Shown here: positions 44,919 to 54,776 of the stretch, piece by piece
How positions within the stretch are numbered: the first letter of the stretch is position 1
Layout of the letters: every line of letters starts with the position of its first letter
The notes under the pieces: model-generated
What the model saw: only the letters and a program-made list of their open reading frames with translations
Database searches by the model: none
What the model was told of the DNA's origin: nothing
NCBI GenBank assembly: GCA_940671915.1
Contig: CALNVZ010003435.1
Span: forward strand, 2,768,432-2,832,431
Origin: Paracentrotus lividus
Lineage: Eukaryota > Echinodermata > Echinoidea > Camarodonta > Echinidae
Direction: 5' to 3'
Length of the DNA stretch: 64,000 nucleotides
Translations under genes and position numbers: made by a program

Positions 44919-47900
44919 GTAAATTCAAAGAAAAATTTATAAAAAGTTGATATCAATGCTCTCAGACTTTAAACAATATTGTACAAGTATTTTGTAGGGT
45001 GTTCATTAAAAAAAAAAAACTATGAAACTCTCTAGCCCCTTACAGAACGCTTCAAAAGATGACATAGCTGGAATATTGCTGGGATACGATGGAGGATTCA
45101 ATTAGAGGACCATATTTCTTGATACTATCATGGGTTGAGTGCCAAAAAGCCAAGTATATCGGGCATTCGCTGCACCGTCAACCAAAATTCACGAGTCCCT
45201 GCTATTGACGTAGTATAGGCCATAATACACTCTCCCCAAGTCAGTTGATTCACTCTATAGTGCAAAGTGCGGGCCTATTTGTTGACGGTGCAAACCATCT
45301 CCCATATCCGCTCGTTTGGAGTCTTTTCATGAACCCTATTCCGTGGAAGGTTAATCGAGTTTTAATTGCAGAAAAAAAAAGTTCCTTTTATTGTCCACGC
45401 GGGTTGATTACACGGCGAGAGTGTATTCTAGGCCAAGTTTAGAAGTGACAAAATCATATTTCAGAAACGCATAGTCATACCACAGTCCTAAAGTGAACTT
45501 TTAAACTAACAGTGTGATTGCTTTTACATGTATCATACTAAGGGAATTTAAATAAATTATAATTACGATCAAATTATTCATTTTCTTTCCGAGAAGCACA
45601 ACTGGCAATATGGCACATTCAAAGCATATTGTGAGGCACTTGACAGAGCTGTTCTTGAAGTATCAGAAGACCCATCACCCCGAACGAAAAATCTTTCACA
45701 GATCATATCGGTGGAATCAGGCAAGAATGATAACATACTGCGTGTTAAAACAACGGATGACATCAAATATCTCAAATTTGATAAAAGGTAATAACAGGTT
45801 TGTTTTAATTTCTAGTTTTGCCTTCGATCTGATTTGTTGTATCGTACCTGAAGGTATAACCGCTATCGAATCGCCATTCAAAAAATAAATAAATGAATAA
45901 ATAAATACAATAAAAAAAGACATGAGACGCTTCCATGTTTTTTATTTTTGTTCTTATTTGCTGGTGATGGGGAACACTCTATATTATTTTCTCCGGACCA
46001 ACTGTACTGAAGATGATAATTTCACCCAACAGGTCAGACATGATAGCCTGGCTCCGTACCATCAAGGGATTCATGCAGACTTGTGAGATGACAGAAGTGG
46101 AATTTGAGGAGGACATCGAAGAAAAAATTAAAGCTCGTCCCATATCGTGCGGGATCGGGCGAAGGCCGGCAGAGAAACGAGATCCAAGGAAGGTTAATAC
46201 ATCACCAGCAACTCCTGATGATATGTTTCGAGAAATGATTCACTCAAAAAACGTACGTTACATCTTTTTAAATTGTGTAACTCGATTTTTTGAGTTATCT
46301 ATCAACTGTATATTAATCATGTTTATGAAATATAGAGACGATCAATATACAATACCTATAATTTTCAACGATAACTTTGCTGATCAAGCTGCACTTGAAT
46401 ATTGTTCATTAACCGATATTAGAAATGAATGCTTTAAGCTGTAACTGTCGTCAATATGTAGCATTTCATACCAAATTAGTAATCATAATGATTGAATATG
46501 GCAAAAAGAGTGAGGACGGTCATTATTTTATTCGTCTGAATGCCATCATTATAACACGTTTCATGCTACTTTATCTTTGTTCAACATTCCAGGTTAAAGA
46601 CTTGAAACCCGTGTCTCTACATAATGGTAAGATCTTGTAAAGTGTTTTCATGATGTTTTATGCCTTATAGTGTGTGAATTGGTCATTTTTCTTTTGACTG
46701 TAAATATTCAGGGGGGGGGGGAATGAGAAATTAGAATACAAGAAGTACATATACATTTATGTGTCCTTGACATGTTGCAAGGAGCGGCTGTAGGGAACAA
46801 TCAAAGAAAAAAAAGGGAGATACTCTATGCAAACTCATTAAATATCATACCAGTAACGATAAATTATAATATTTGAGAATGAATTTGATTTTCTGTTCTC
46901 TCTATTTTCATAATCCTCTGTCTATATCGTAGATTCTCCTTCCTATGAAAACAATAACTTCAACCAACAAGCTTTGGAGGATCAAAAAGCATATGAAGAA
47001 ACACTTGCACTGATGGTAGGACATATATATGGTATCATATTGTTAATGGAACAATTTTGATAATGATGTAAGAAAATCACGTTTTTTAAAACTCTAGAAA
47101 ATATTCATTTTGAATATTAAACAAAAACACTATAGTAGGACCATATCAATCGGTCTCTTTATGTTGAGCGTTAATCTATGATAAATTTTCCTGAGCTGTC
47201 ATGTAACCGGTTTATATCCACTTTGTCTAACGTAGTTGGTTCAATTCTCTGATGGTATAATACAACATGAGCTAAACCTATTCGGTCTACTAAAATTTTT
47301 GTCTGATTTCCCTTTGTCTAATACGTACTTGGTCTAATTATCACTTTGTCTAAAGATCACTTGGTGTGATTGCAAATTCGTCTAATAGCTAAATTGTCTA
47401 ATCGCAGTTTAGTCTATTTCCAAAATTAATATGTGATCTATAACCAATTTGTTACAAGAATGGACTGTTACACCAAATGGATATTACACAAAATGGGCAT
47501 TAGATCAGATGGGAATTATAAACAAAATGGGAAATAGCCGAAGTGGTAATTAGATCAAAATAATTAGACGAACTGGTTGTAGACGAAATGGAATTAGACC
47601 ATGTGGGCTGAGATCAAACAGGCAAAGTCAGTTTAGACCAAGTAGCAATTTACCATATAACCTTATATTAGTGGATTAAAGTATATCATTCGACTGCTCT
47701 TTATAAGTTTGTACAGATTAAAGTAACATGGAATTCACTAACGAGGCACATTTCTTTTTATTTATTTTTTCTTTTTCACTTTGGGCCTCTGCTTGTGATG
47801 AATTTTCAAAGTGAATTTTGTGTGGATTCTTTGTTTGGGTTTTCAGGGAGTTTTTACTATTCAATGTTGTTTTCGAATTGACGGTGTTTCATTGTGGCAG

Positions 47901-50169
47901 TCACGGTATTAGACTCATGTTTTCGCAAAACTTGACTGTCTCTCTCATGAAGCATGAAACCGCAAAAAAACAAAACATGTTGCATCAAAAACGATTATTG
48001 GATTCCCCCTCAAAAAAAAAAAAAATAAAATAAAATAAATAATGCTTTTTGCAATACGTTCGTGTGCCCCGTGAAAAAAAACCCTTTAGTGTGTCACTCA
48101 ACCTTAAAAATCCTGTGACGCCATAATTAGGTAATCTACCTTTGCATATAATTTTTTAAAAAATATATATATTGTCACAAAAAGACTATAATAATCTGCC
48201 TTAAGTTTGGGTCTGCCTGTTTGTCTATTCATTTTGATAATAATACAAATTATGCATTTTAGAAATGGTAAATACTTTTCTGTTTTTTTTATTATTGTTT
48301 TTTTTTGTTGTATGCTTGTAAACCCCTACTAGCGAGGAGAGCTTTTGAACAGAAACTATTTTTTTTTATCAGGCACTAATTGAGTAATTTTCTTCTCATG
48401 TACTTGCATTTTTATTGTATTTTGCTTGGAAATTAAATAAATAATTTTTGTTTGTGATTCCTAGAAACTACAGGAGGGAAATTATGAAGATATCACAGAT
48501 TCACAATATGAAGATGCAAATCTACAAGACCAACACGTTGAAACGGTAGGAAACACATGTATATCCTATGCTCTTATCACCAATTCTATACTTGATGATC
48601 AATTTGTACAAACGAATATTTCGAGCATATGTGTATACGATCCATTTATGCATTTTATCATCAATATCTTACATATCCGAATAATGGATCACAGCTGACT
48701 CCAAAGTTCTCTTATGAATGAAAATATAATTTATATTTAAAGGGGATTTATGTCTTTTACTAATCTAGTGTTATGCTATTGCACATCAGCTTCCCAGTCA
48801 TCCATTTATTTTATACCAGGGCGGTTCGCTTCATTTAATATCTTGAAATATCAGAAGAGTTTGATCACATTGCACATTCCATTTAGCTTTATATATTCAG
48901 GGGACCTACAATGAACTTGAAAGGAACAACAACGCCTACGTAGTATTTGAATGCGCAATGTGATCGAATAGTCAGTAACGGACGCACCCAGACGTCACAC
49001 AATTAAAAGTATCTGCCCATGCTCAAAAATAAGTGTCCAGACAATAATTGAGCCTGCAGCTTCTTTACAAATTGCGAATGTATCCGCGCCTGAAATTCCC
49101 ATTATTATTGAAAGTGTACTTGATAAAGATACATGCATATATTGCATCAAGATCTTCCGACAACCATTGAACTGAAACATCAAAAAATTATATGAAGCTT
49201 ACCTCTCTGGTGTAAAATAAATGTATGAAAATCAGGAAATGGATAGTTAGTGTGCATAGCAAAGCATGGATAAAATATAAGAATCACCTGGGACTTCCCT
49301 TTCAACCAAATTTAATAACTCCATGTCGTTATATAATTATTATCAAAATTATCATTTTCATTGAAAAGAGTTACCAAAATGTATTCACACGAAGAAAAGA
49401 TAATAAAACAATTCGACAAAATTAAATAACAATGTTAAAATTTAATCCTTAACTGTTGCAGAAGATTGAGGGCAGCATGGACGACTATGAAATCGTGGAT
49501 ATCATGCCGCTTAGCTCAAAGCAGGGGAAGCCCCAACAGACATTACGAGATCGTAAAGCCCCTCCTCCTCCTCCCAAACCAAAGAAGGTTCTAGTCGAAA
49601 AACCTGTTCACGGGCACAGTCTCCAGGTAAATATAGAACACTGTTGAAAAAAAAACATGGTTTGTTGAAATTACTTAATAAAATGTGTTTAAAAGTTGTC
49701 TATTTTTTGTGTGTAAATATTGTTAACTCATGCTTTTTTAGAATATACTTAAAATATCATAAAACTGCCATGATTTGAAATAATCATGAAATTTTATTTA
49801 CTTTATATTTTAATCATGTTAATTTCATGAATTCAATTTAAGTAAAATGTGAGAAAAAAATATATATAAAAAAAAAAAAATTATTCAATCAATCAATTAA
49901 GCTCTTTGGCGTTGACTGTTTGGCACTCAGGCTTATGGCAAGTCTATCGATGATCATAAACAGGTCTTTCGTTTATATGGATGTGCAGGTGGACCCCTTG
50001 CATAACCTTTTAGTATTACGAAATACACACACACACACACACACACCCACACACACACACACACACACCACCACACACACATGCACCCCTCTTTTAGGAA
50101 AATTCGTTTTGTGATGGCTAGTGTTTCTAAATTTCATCTATTTCCTCGAATAATTTCACACACACACAC

Positions 50170-50212
<43 letters not shown>

Positions 50213-53200
50213 ATAAAATAACTATTTGTTTTTTCCTCTTTTTTGTCTTGGGAAATATATTAGGCCTATAATAATTATTGAAAAAAAAAGGGGAAGAAAA
50301 AAAATCAGTATAAAGTGAATAACTGTTTACTTTCACAATTTCATCCACAACGTTTACATGTAAATTAGCCCATTTGCATACTGTTTCACGGACAAGCCTG
50401 AAACCCGCCCCCCCCCCCTCCCCCACCCAGGCGGTCAACTATACACGTATGCTCGTTCCCGATTTCTCATGCAGGTAGGGGGAGAATCCCTGAGAAATCA
50501 TTGAAATAGGGGTCTTTTAGCAATTTACTATGTCCAAAAGCCTGTGAAAAGGGTGTAATTTCACTGGCTCCAGTTCGAAAACCTGTAATAGGAGGGTAAT
50601 TTTAATGCAGCTTCCATTCCAAAAGCCTGTAATAGGGGGTAATTTTGATTTGACACGGCTTCCCCTACCAAAAGGGGGCATTCTAAGAATCCGGAAGAAG
50701 CATGACCCCTGATTGGTGGGGGGGGGGGGGCCTGAAGAAACTTAAATGTATGAGTATACAAGGATAAAAGTATCGTAAGCAATTTTTATCGATGGTTTGC
50801 AAGTAACACTTCCTTCATGCATCAATCTTATTCTATGATGATTTTGAGTAGAAATAATGAATTTCCGACTTTGTTAATCTTTTATAATAAATTCATATTT
50901 GTACTCAGAATGATTTCATTATTTTACTTAATTTATTTAAGTTTTAATATGAAAGTTTATGGGACTTACATGTATATTAAACGCTTAAATTGAAAAAGAT
51001 GAGTTTTTATGGTAATTTCTACTTATAAATACTATAGGTAGTGATCACCAGCTCGATTAAAAAAGGAGTGAAATAGGATCTTTTGTCTAGATGTGAATAT
51101 AGCTATCTCACTTAATCAAGTTGCATACATTTTCTATGGTATTATTTCAGCGAATTTTACAGAGAAGAATAGAAAATAATGGAATGATATTGGAAAGCGG
51201 TTGCGGATAACGGCAGAAGCGGATCTAGAGGGGGGGGCTGGGGGGGGGGTTGCAACCCCCCCAAAAAAAAAAAAAATCCGGGGACCATTTTTTAAAATCT
51301 TATCTTTTTTTTAAAACTTGTAATTTTATTTTATTCTATTTCTATGTATTTATTTCATTTATTATTATTATTATTATTCTTTTTGGGGGGAGGGGGGGGG
51401 GGGGTTGGGCGAACAAATGTCACAGAGTCCCTTGCCCCCCCCCCCCCCCATCAGCTTTTTTGAGGACAGGGCACCGCCGAAGTGACAAGCTAGGCCAGCG
51501 TTGCCGATTCTCATCCCCAAAATCCCACATAAAAAAAAAAAAAATTGGGAATGTTGAAGTCTTTGGGGATGAAAAATAAATATTTGGGAATGAAATAATA
51601 TTGAGTTTTCTAAAACGAATTTGGGGATTTTCTGTCAAAATTTGGCAACTTTGGGGATATTTTAAGTGTCGTTTGTGTGGGGATTTTGTGAAGATTTAAC
51701 CTGCAACTCCAAATTTTACCTCAAAATTTTCAGCTCGCGCTTCGCGCTCGCGGATACTACATAGGGTTTATAATACACAATTATCTACAATTTTTTATAC
51801 TAGAAAGTGCCCCTTTATTTATTCCATTATCTTTAAACCCAATTTATCGGCTCGCGATTAGCGCTCGCTGATACTAAATCATAATACATAAATAACTCCA
51901 AATTTTGAGCTAAACATTTTTCGACTCGCGCTTCGCGCTCGCAAATACCAGTTCAGTAGGGTACATGATGCACAATTAACTCAAAATTTTACCGCAAAAT
52001 TTCAGTTCGCGCTTCCCACTCGCGGATACTAAATAGGGTCTACAATACATAATTATCTTTTAAAAAAATAATACTAGAAAGTGCCCCTTTATATATTCTA
52101 TATATCTTTTAAAACCCAAAATTTTCGGCTCGCGCCCTTCGCGCTCGCTGATACTAAATCATAATGCACAAACAACTCCAATTTTTACCTCAAAATTTTC
52201 ACCTCGCGCTTCGCTTATTCCAGGGTCCCAATTCTTTGTATCTGTGTTGTTAACTGGCCTTACATTGCAGGAAAATGCAACTTAATTTTACAAATTTTCA
52301 TGGGGGTTAATTTGGCAACGACCTCTATACCAAAAATAGTGGTGTTTTAGATGCAAGAAAACGCCATTTTCACACACAGATTTTCAAAAATTTTCCCTAC
52401 TGTGGGAGGGGGGACACCCCCCTCCCCCCTCGCTCGCTCCGCTCGCTTGGACACGGTCGCTACGCTCCCTCGCATACCACCCCAACCCCCCCTTTATAAA
52501 AAGCTGGATCCGCCCCTGAACGGGCTGACCGCAGCAATATTAAAGGCCTTAAAGGGCAATCAAACCCTGAGTTCAAAATACACCTATTCTAATAGTTTAA
52601 TTGTTTTCTATGTTTTCGGTCTGATAGATTTTACTCAGAAATGTTCAAGAAACAAGTAGATACAGATAATTTCGTCGAAATGTATGAAATCAGACCGCTA
52701 CAGGGGTAGGGGAGACCGGGGACAATTGTAACACTTTTTTTTTCCAAATTTGACTTATCAACTTTATTATAACTAAATACTTGCTTAAAACCAAGTAAAA
52801 CGAAATTTGGATATCTTAGCTCGACATATGAATAGGTTTGGGTTAAGTAAAACAATTTATTTTGAAGCCATTATCATTTCAAAACACGAGGTCGAGTGTT
52901 ACAATTGCCCCTAAACCAGTAACAGACTTACGGGGCAATTGTAACACATGAAATTGTAACATTTTGCTTTTCTTTATCAAAGCTATGCACTTGACAGATC
53001 CAAGATGTAAACAACATTAACCACATCGGCTAATTATTATAAAACATGACAATGCTTGAATTAAGTTACATTATATTTTCCACTTGTTATATACATGGCA
53101 TGGGATTATTGCAGAAGTTTACGTGCTCTGTACGGGCGATGACAGCGCGCTGAATTGTCCCGCGGCTAGGTACGGGGCAAAGTTTTTTCCTAAACGGCAT

Positions 53201-54717
53201 TGTTACTATTGCCCCTGTGGTGGGCGACCACATTTGGAGAGATTTTTTCTATCTTAGCTTAGGTATTCAGCGTTGAAACGTTAGCAAAATATGGCTTAAG
53301 AACATAATTTCCAAATATATAAAAATGACAGTCGTAGCTCATCCACATATTTGTCCAGAAGAAAAACAATGGGTAATGTGAAATATTACTTTCCTACTCA
53401 AAAAACGATTTTTCTGCTGTAGAAAGTTCCACGAACCGTTAAATCTGCTTATACTCAAACAGCATGAGGAGCGATGAAATGCGCATGCTCTGTACAAATT
53501 TTAAGTTTGTAGCGTGTTTCTGCTAGGGATGGGAGCCCCTGTTACAATTGCCCCGTGTTACAATAATAGTCCCCGGTCTCCCCTACGCTAGCTGATGAGA
53601 AAATGTGATTGCGGTATTGGTCTTGAAAAAAATGTGCTGACATACCCTGTCTCACTTGGAAATTCATTTTCTCCTTAAGGGGATTGGGTTTAGTGTTATG
53701 TCCAAAAACTTTTAAAGATAGATTTTTCAACCACAAAATGCAGAATAACCACAAAACGAAGAGGCACGGAGGAGAAACTTCGCCGCAAAGTAAGTTAGCG
53801 ACCATGATCACGCATCATCCATCACGAACTAGCACTAGAAGCAGCATCAGTCGCCCTGGGACTTTACACTCCAAGCATGCTAAGGAAGAAGACCGTCTGC
53901 CTATTGATCCATCTGCACCTGATGATCCAAACTGGACGAGCTGGCCAAAACCAAATAGGGTAATTTGATGCTTTTCTTGTTTTGATCCTTTATCGTCACA
54001 CTCAATGTCTTGAAATAGGGCCACAATCAGGAAAAAGAAATAAATGGTTGATAGTCGCCAGGGTAGCTTAATTTAAGTAATTCGACATAATTTCTTTAAC
54101 CCTAAAACGGCCGGGTTATTTTGCCATCTCATAGCCGTGGAGCTGATTAGGTCCGGCTTCAAATTTTGATCGCGGAGCGACGAAAATTGAAGAAACTTAC
54201 ACATTTTTTTTAACCACAAAATAATAATAATAATGAATAGAATTTTTAAAATTGTTCGTTTGTATGTTATTGTTTGGGAATTTCTATACGTGTACGTATT
54301 TTCATTTCCTTTGGAATTCTTTGATTAGGCCTATATGTGAATTATACGCCAATACCAACTTTGGCTAATAACTGGCTAATAATAACCATACTTTGAATGC
54401 AAATGTGATTTAGAGCATGATATAATATATCATTATATTATTATATTATATTATATTATATATTTCTCAACCACAAATTTCAGAATGACACCGAAAGCAA
54501 GATGTCCGAGAAGGGAAATTCACATCCCAAGTGGGGAGCGACAATGAACACACAGAAGCCAAAGGCTGGTCCATCACGAACTAGTACTAAAGGCAGCATC
54601 AGTCACCCTGGGACTTTACGTAGTCAGGAGTTTGGTCTGGAGCAAGGCCCTCTGCCCTTCGATCCACCTGCAGATGGTGATCGAAATGGGAAAGAGTTGA
54701 GAGAATCTTCTGATAGG
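44859..54717 (+). CDS. PH-domain adaptor/scaffold protein with tyrosine and proline motifs
   Basis: Spliced model: 44859-44918, 45594-45787, 46033-46252, 46593-46626, 46933-47015, 48465-48545, 48901-48939, 49462-49626, 53744-53959, 54484-54717; all junctions AG/GT and all phases agree. The product (about 375 residues, C-terminus open) has an N-terminal PH domain, a linker with several tyrosines in docking contexts (SYENNN with the Y-x-N form bound by Grb2-type SH2 domains, NYEDI, QYEDA, TYNEL, DYEIV), a poly-proline site RKAPPPPPKPKK suited to SH3 binding, and two homologous basic/Ser-rich exons. The layout resembles membrane-recruited signalling adaptors of the Dok/Gab/SKAP kind, but no orthologue can be named. 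It is expected at the inner face of the plasma membrane under tyrosine kinases. The start is uncertain: the frame is open upstream to an acceptor-like TTCTTCTAG at 44801. Confidence 0.75.
45594..45787 (+). CDS. exon B: central PH domain
   Basis: Acceptor TTTTCTTTCCGAG. KHNWQYGTFKAYCEALDRAV, LEVSEDPSPRTKNLSQIISV, then ESGKNDNILRVKTTDDIKYL, KFDK. It gives the beta strands of a PH fold with W and the F.I.T...YLKF strand. Phase 0-2; donor AAAAG|GTAATA. Confidence 0.82.
46033..46252 (+). CDS. exon C: PH C-terminal helix and linker
   Basis: After CACCCAACAG, phase 2-0. RSDMIAWLRTIKGFMQTCEM contains the invariant Trp of the PH closing helix. An acidic then basic linker follows: VEFEEDIEEKIKARP and GRRPAEKRDPRKVNTSPATP. 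The donor is AAC|GTACGT. Confidence 0.85.
46593..46626 (+). CDS. exon D: micro-exon
   Basis: 34 nt, phase 0-1: VKDLKPVSLHN. Acceptor CAACATTCCAG, donor ATG|GTAAGA. It is too short to judge alone, but it is the only join that links exons C and E in phase. Confidence 0.6.
46933..47015 (+). CDS. exon E: tyrosine motif YENN
   Basis: Phase 1-0: DSPSYENNNFNQQALEDQKA, YEETLALM. YENN fits the Grb2-type SH2 docking consensus Y-x-N-x when phosphorylated. Confidence 0.75.
47205..47665. repeat. iterated phrase repeat TTTGTCTAATNNNNACTTGGTCTAAT with inverted half
   Basis: The left half (47215-47420) carries repeated CTTTGTCTAA, CTTGGTCTAATT, TTCGTCTAAT and AGTTTAGTCTA. The right half (47455-47640) carries the inverse forms ATTAGATCA, ATTAGACGAA, AATTAGACCA and TTTAGACCAAGT. 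The spacing between copies is about 15-25 bases. It lies inside the intron between exons E and F. Confidence 0.75.
48465..48545 (+). CDS. exon F: paired YED motifs
   Basis: Phase 0-0, 27 codons: KLQEGNYEDITDSQYEDANL, QDQHVET. Two acidic tyrosine sites suggest kinase substrates. Donor ACG|GTAGGA. Confidence 0.75.
48901..48939 (+). CDS. exon G: TYNEL motif
   Basis: Phase 0-0, 13 codons: GTYNELERNNNAY, donor TAC|GTAGTA. Read-through of this donor would add VVFECAM and a stop at 48961, a possible short isoform. Confidence 0.65.
49462..49626 (+). CDS. exon H: acidic tyrosine site and poly-proline SH3-type site
   Basis: Phase 0-0, 55 codons: KIEGSMDDYEIVDIMPLSSK, then RDRKAPPPPPKPKKVLVEKP. R-x-x-P-P-P-P-P-K-P-K contains class-I/II SH3 ligand features. 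Acceptor AACTGTTGCAG, donor CAG|GTAAAT. Confidence 0.85.
50027..50212. repeat. two (CA)n microsatellites
   Basis: CA runs at 50027-50092 and 50157-50212, separated by unique sequence. Confidence 0.9.
51213..52520. repeat. GGATCC-bounded, G/C-run-rich repeat with CGCGCTTCGCGCTCGC units
   Basis: The stretch lies between AGCGGATCTAGAGGGG and AAGCTGGATCCGCCCCTG. It includes G and C runs and, at 51715-52215, six units of CTCGCGCTTCGCGCTCGC followed by GATACTAAAT. Unit positions (about 51732, 51848, 51922, 52003, 52126, 52200) alternate so that three units make a higher-order repeat of about 275 bp. Similar GGATCCGCC words at 7595, 7745, 10335 and 12010 suggest an interspersed family. Confidence 0.65.
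52709..53583. mobile_element. GGGGAGACC-family element 4, phrase GGGGCAATTGTAACAC
   Basis: An 875-bp TA-flanked element with ends GGGGAGACCGGGGACAATTG and AATAATAGTCCCCGGTCTCCCC. The phrase recurs as GTGTTACAATTGCCCC, GGGGCAATTGTAACAC, TTACTATTGCCCC and GTTACAATTGCCCC. No transposase. Confidence 0.85.
53744..53959 (+). CDS. exon I: basic Ser/Thr-rich exon, first of a tandem pair
   Basis: Acceptor CACAAAATGCAG, phase 0-0, 72 codons: NNHKTKRHGGETSPQSKLAT, ITHHPSRTSTRSSISRPGTL, HSKHAKEEDRLPIDPSAPDD. R-x-S-x-S contexts could be basophilic kinase or 14-3-3 sites. Shares PSRTST.SIS.PGTL with exon J. Confidence 0.8.
54484..54717 (+). CDS. exon J: second of the tandem pair
   Basis: Acceptor ACAAATTTCAG, phase 0-0, 78 codons: NDTESKMSEKGNSHPKWGAT, KAGPSRTSTKGSISHPGTLR, EQGPLPFDPPADGDRNGKEL, donor AGG|GTAAGT. 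It is homologous to exon I over PSRTST, SIS.PGTL and LP.DP.A.D, with similar acceptor sequence. The gene should continue downstream. Confidence 0.8.
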
Positions 54718-54776
54718 GTAAGTTGGTGTTTTTTCTTCAATATTCCACAAGGAAGACACACACTTTGAATAAGTGA

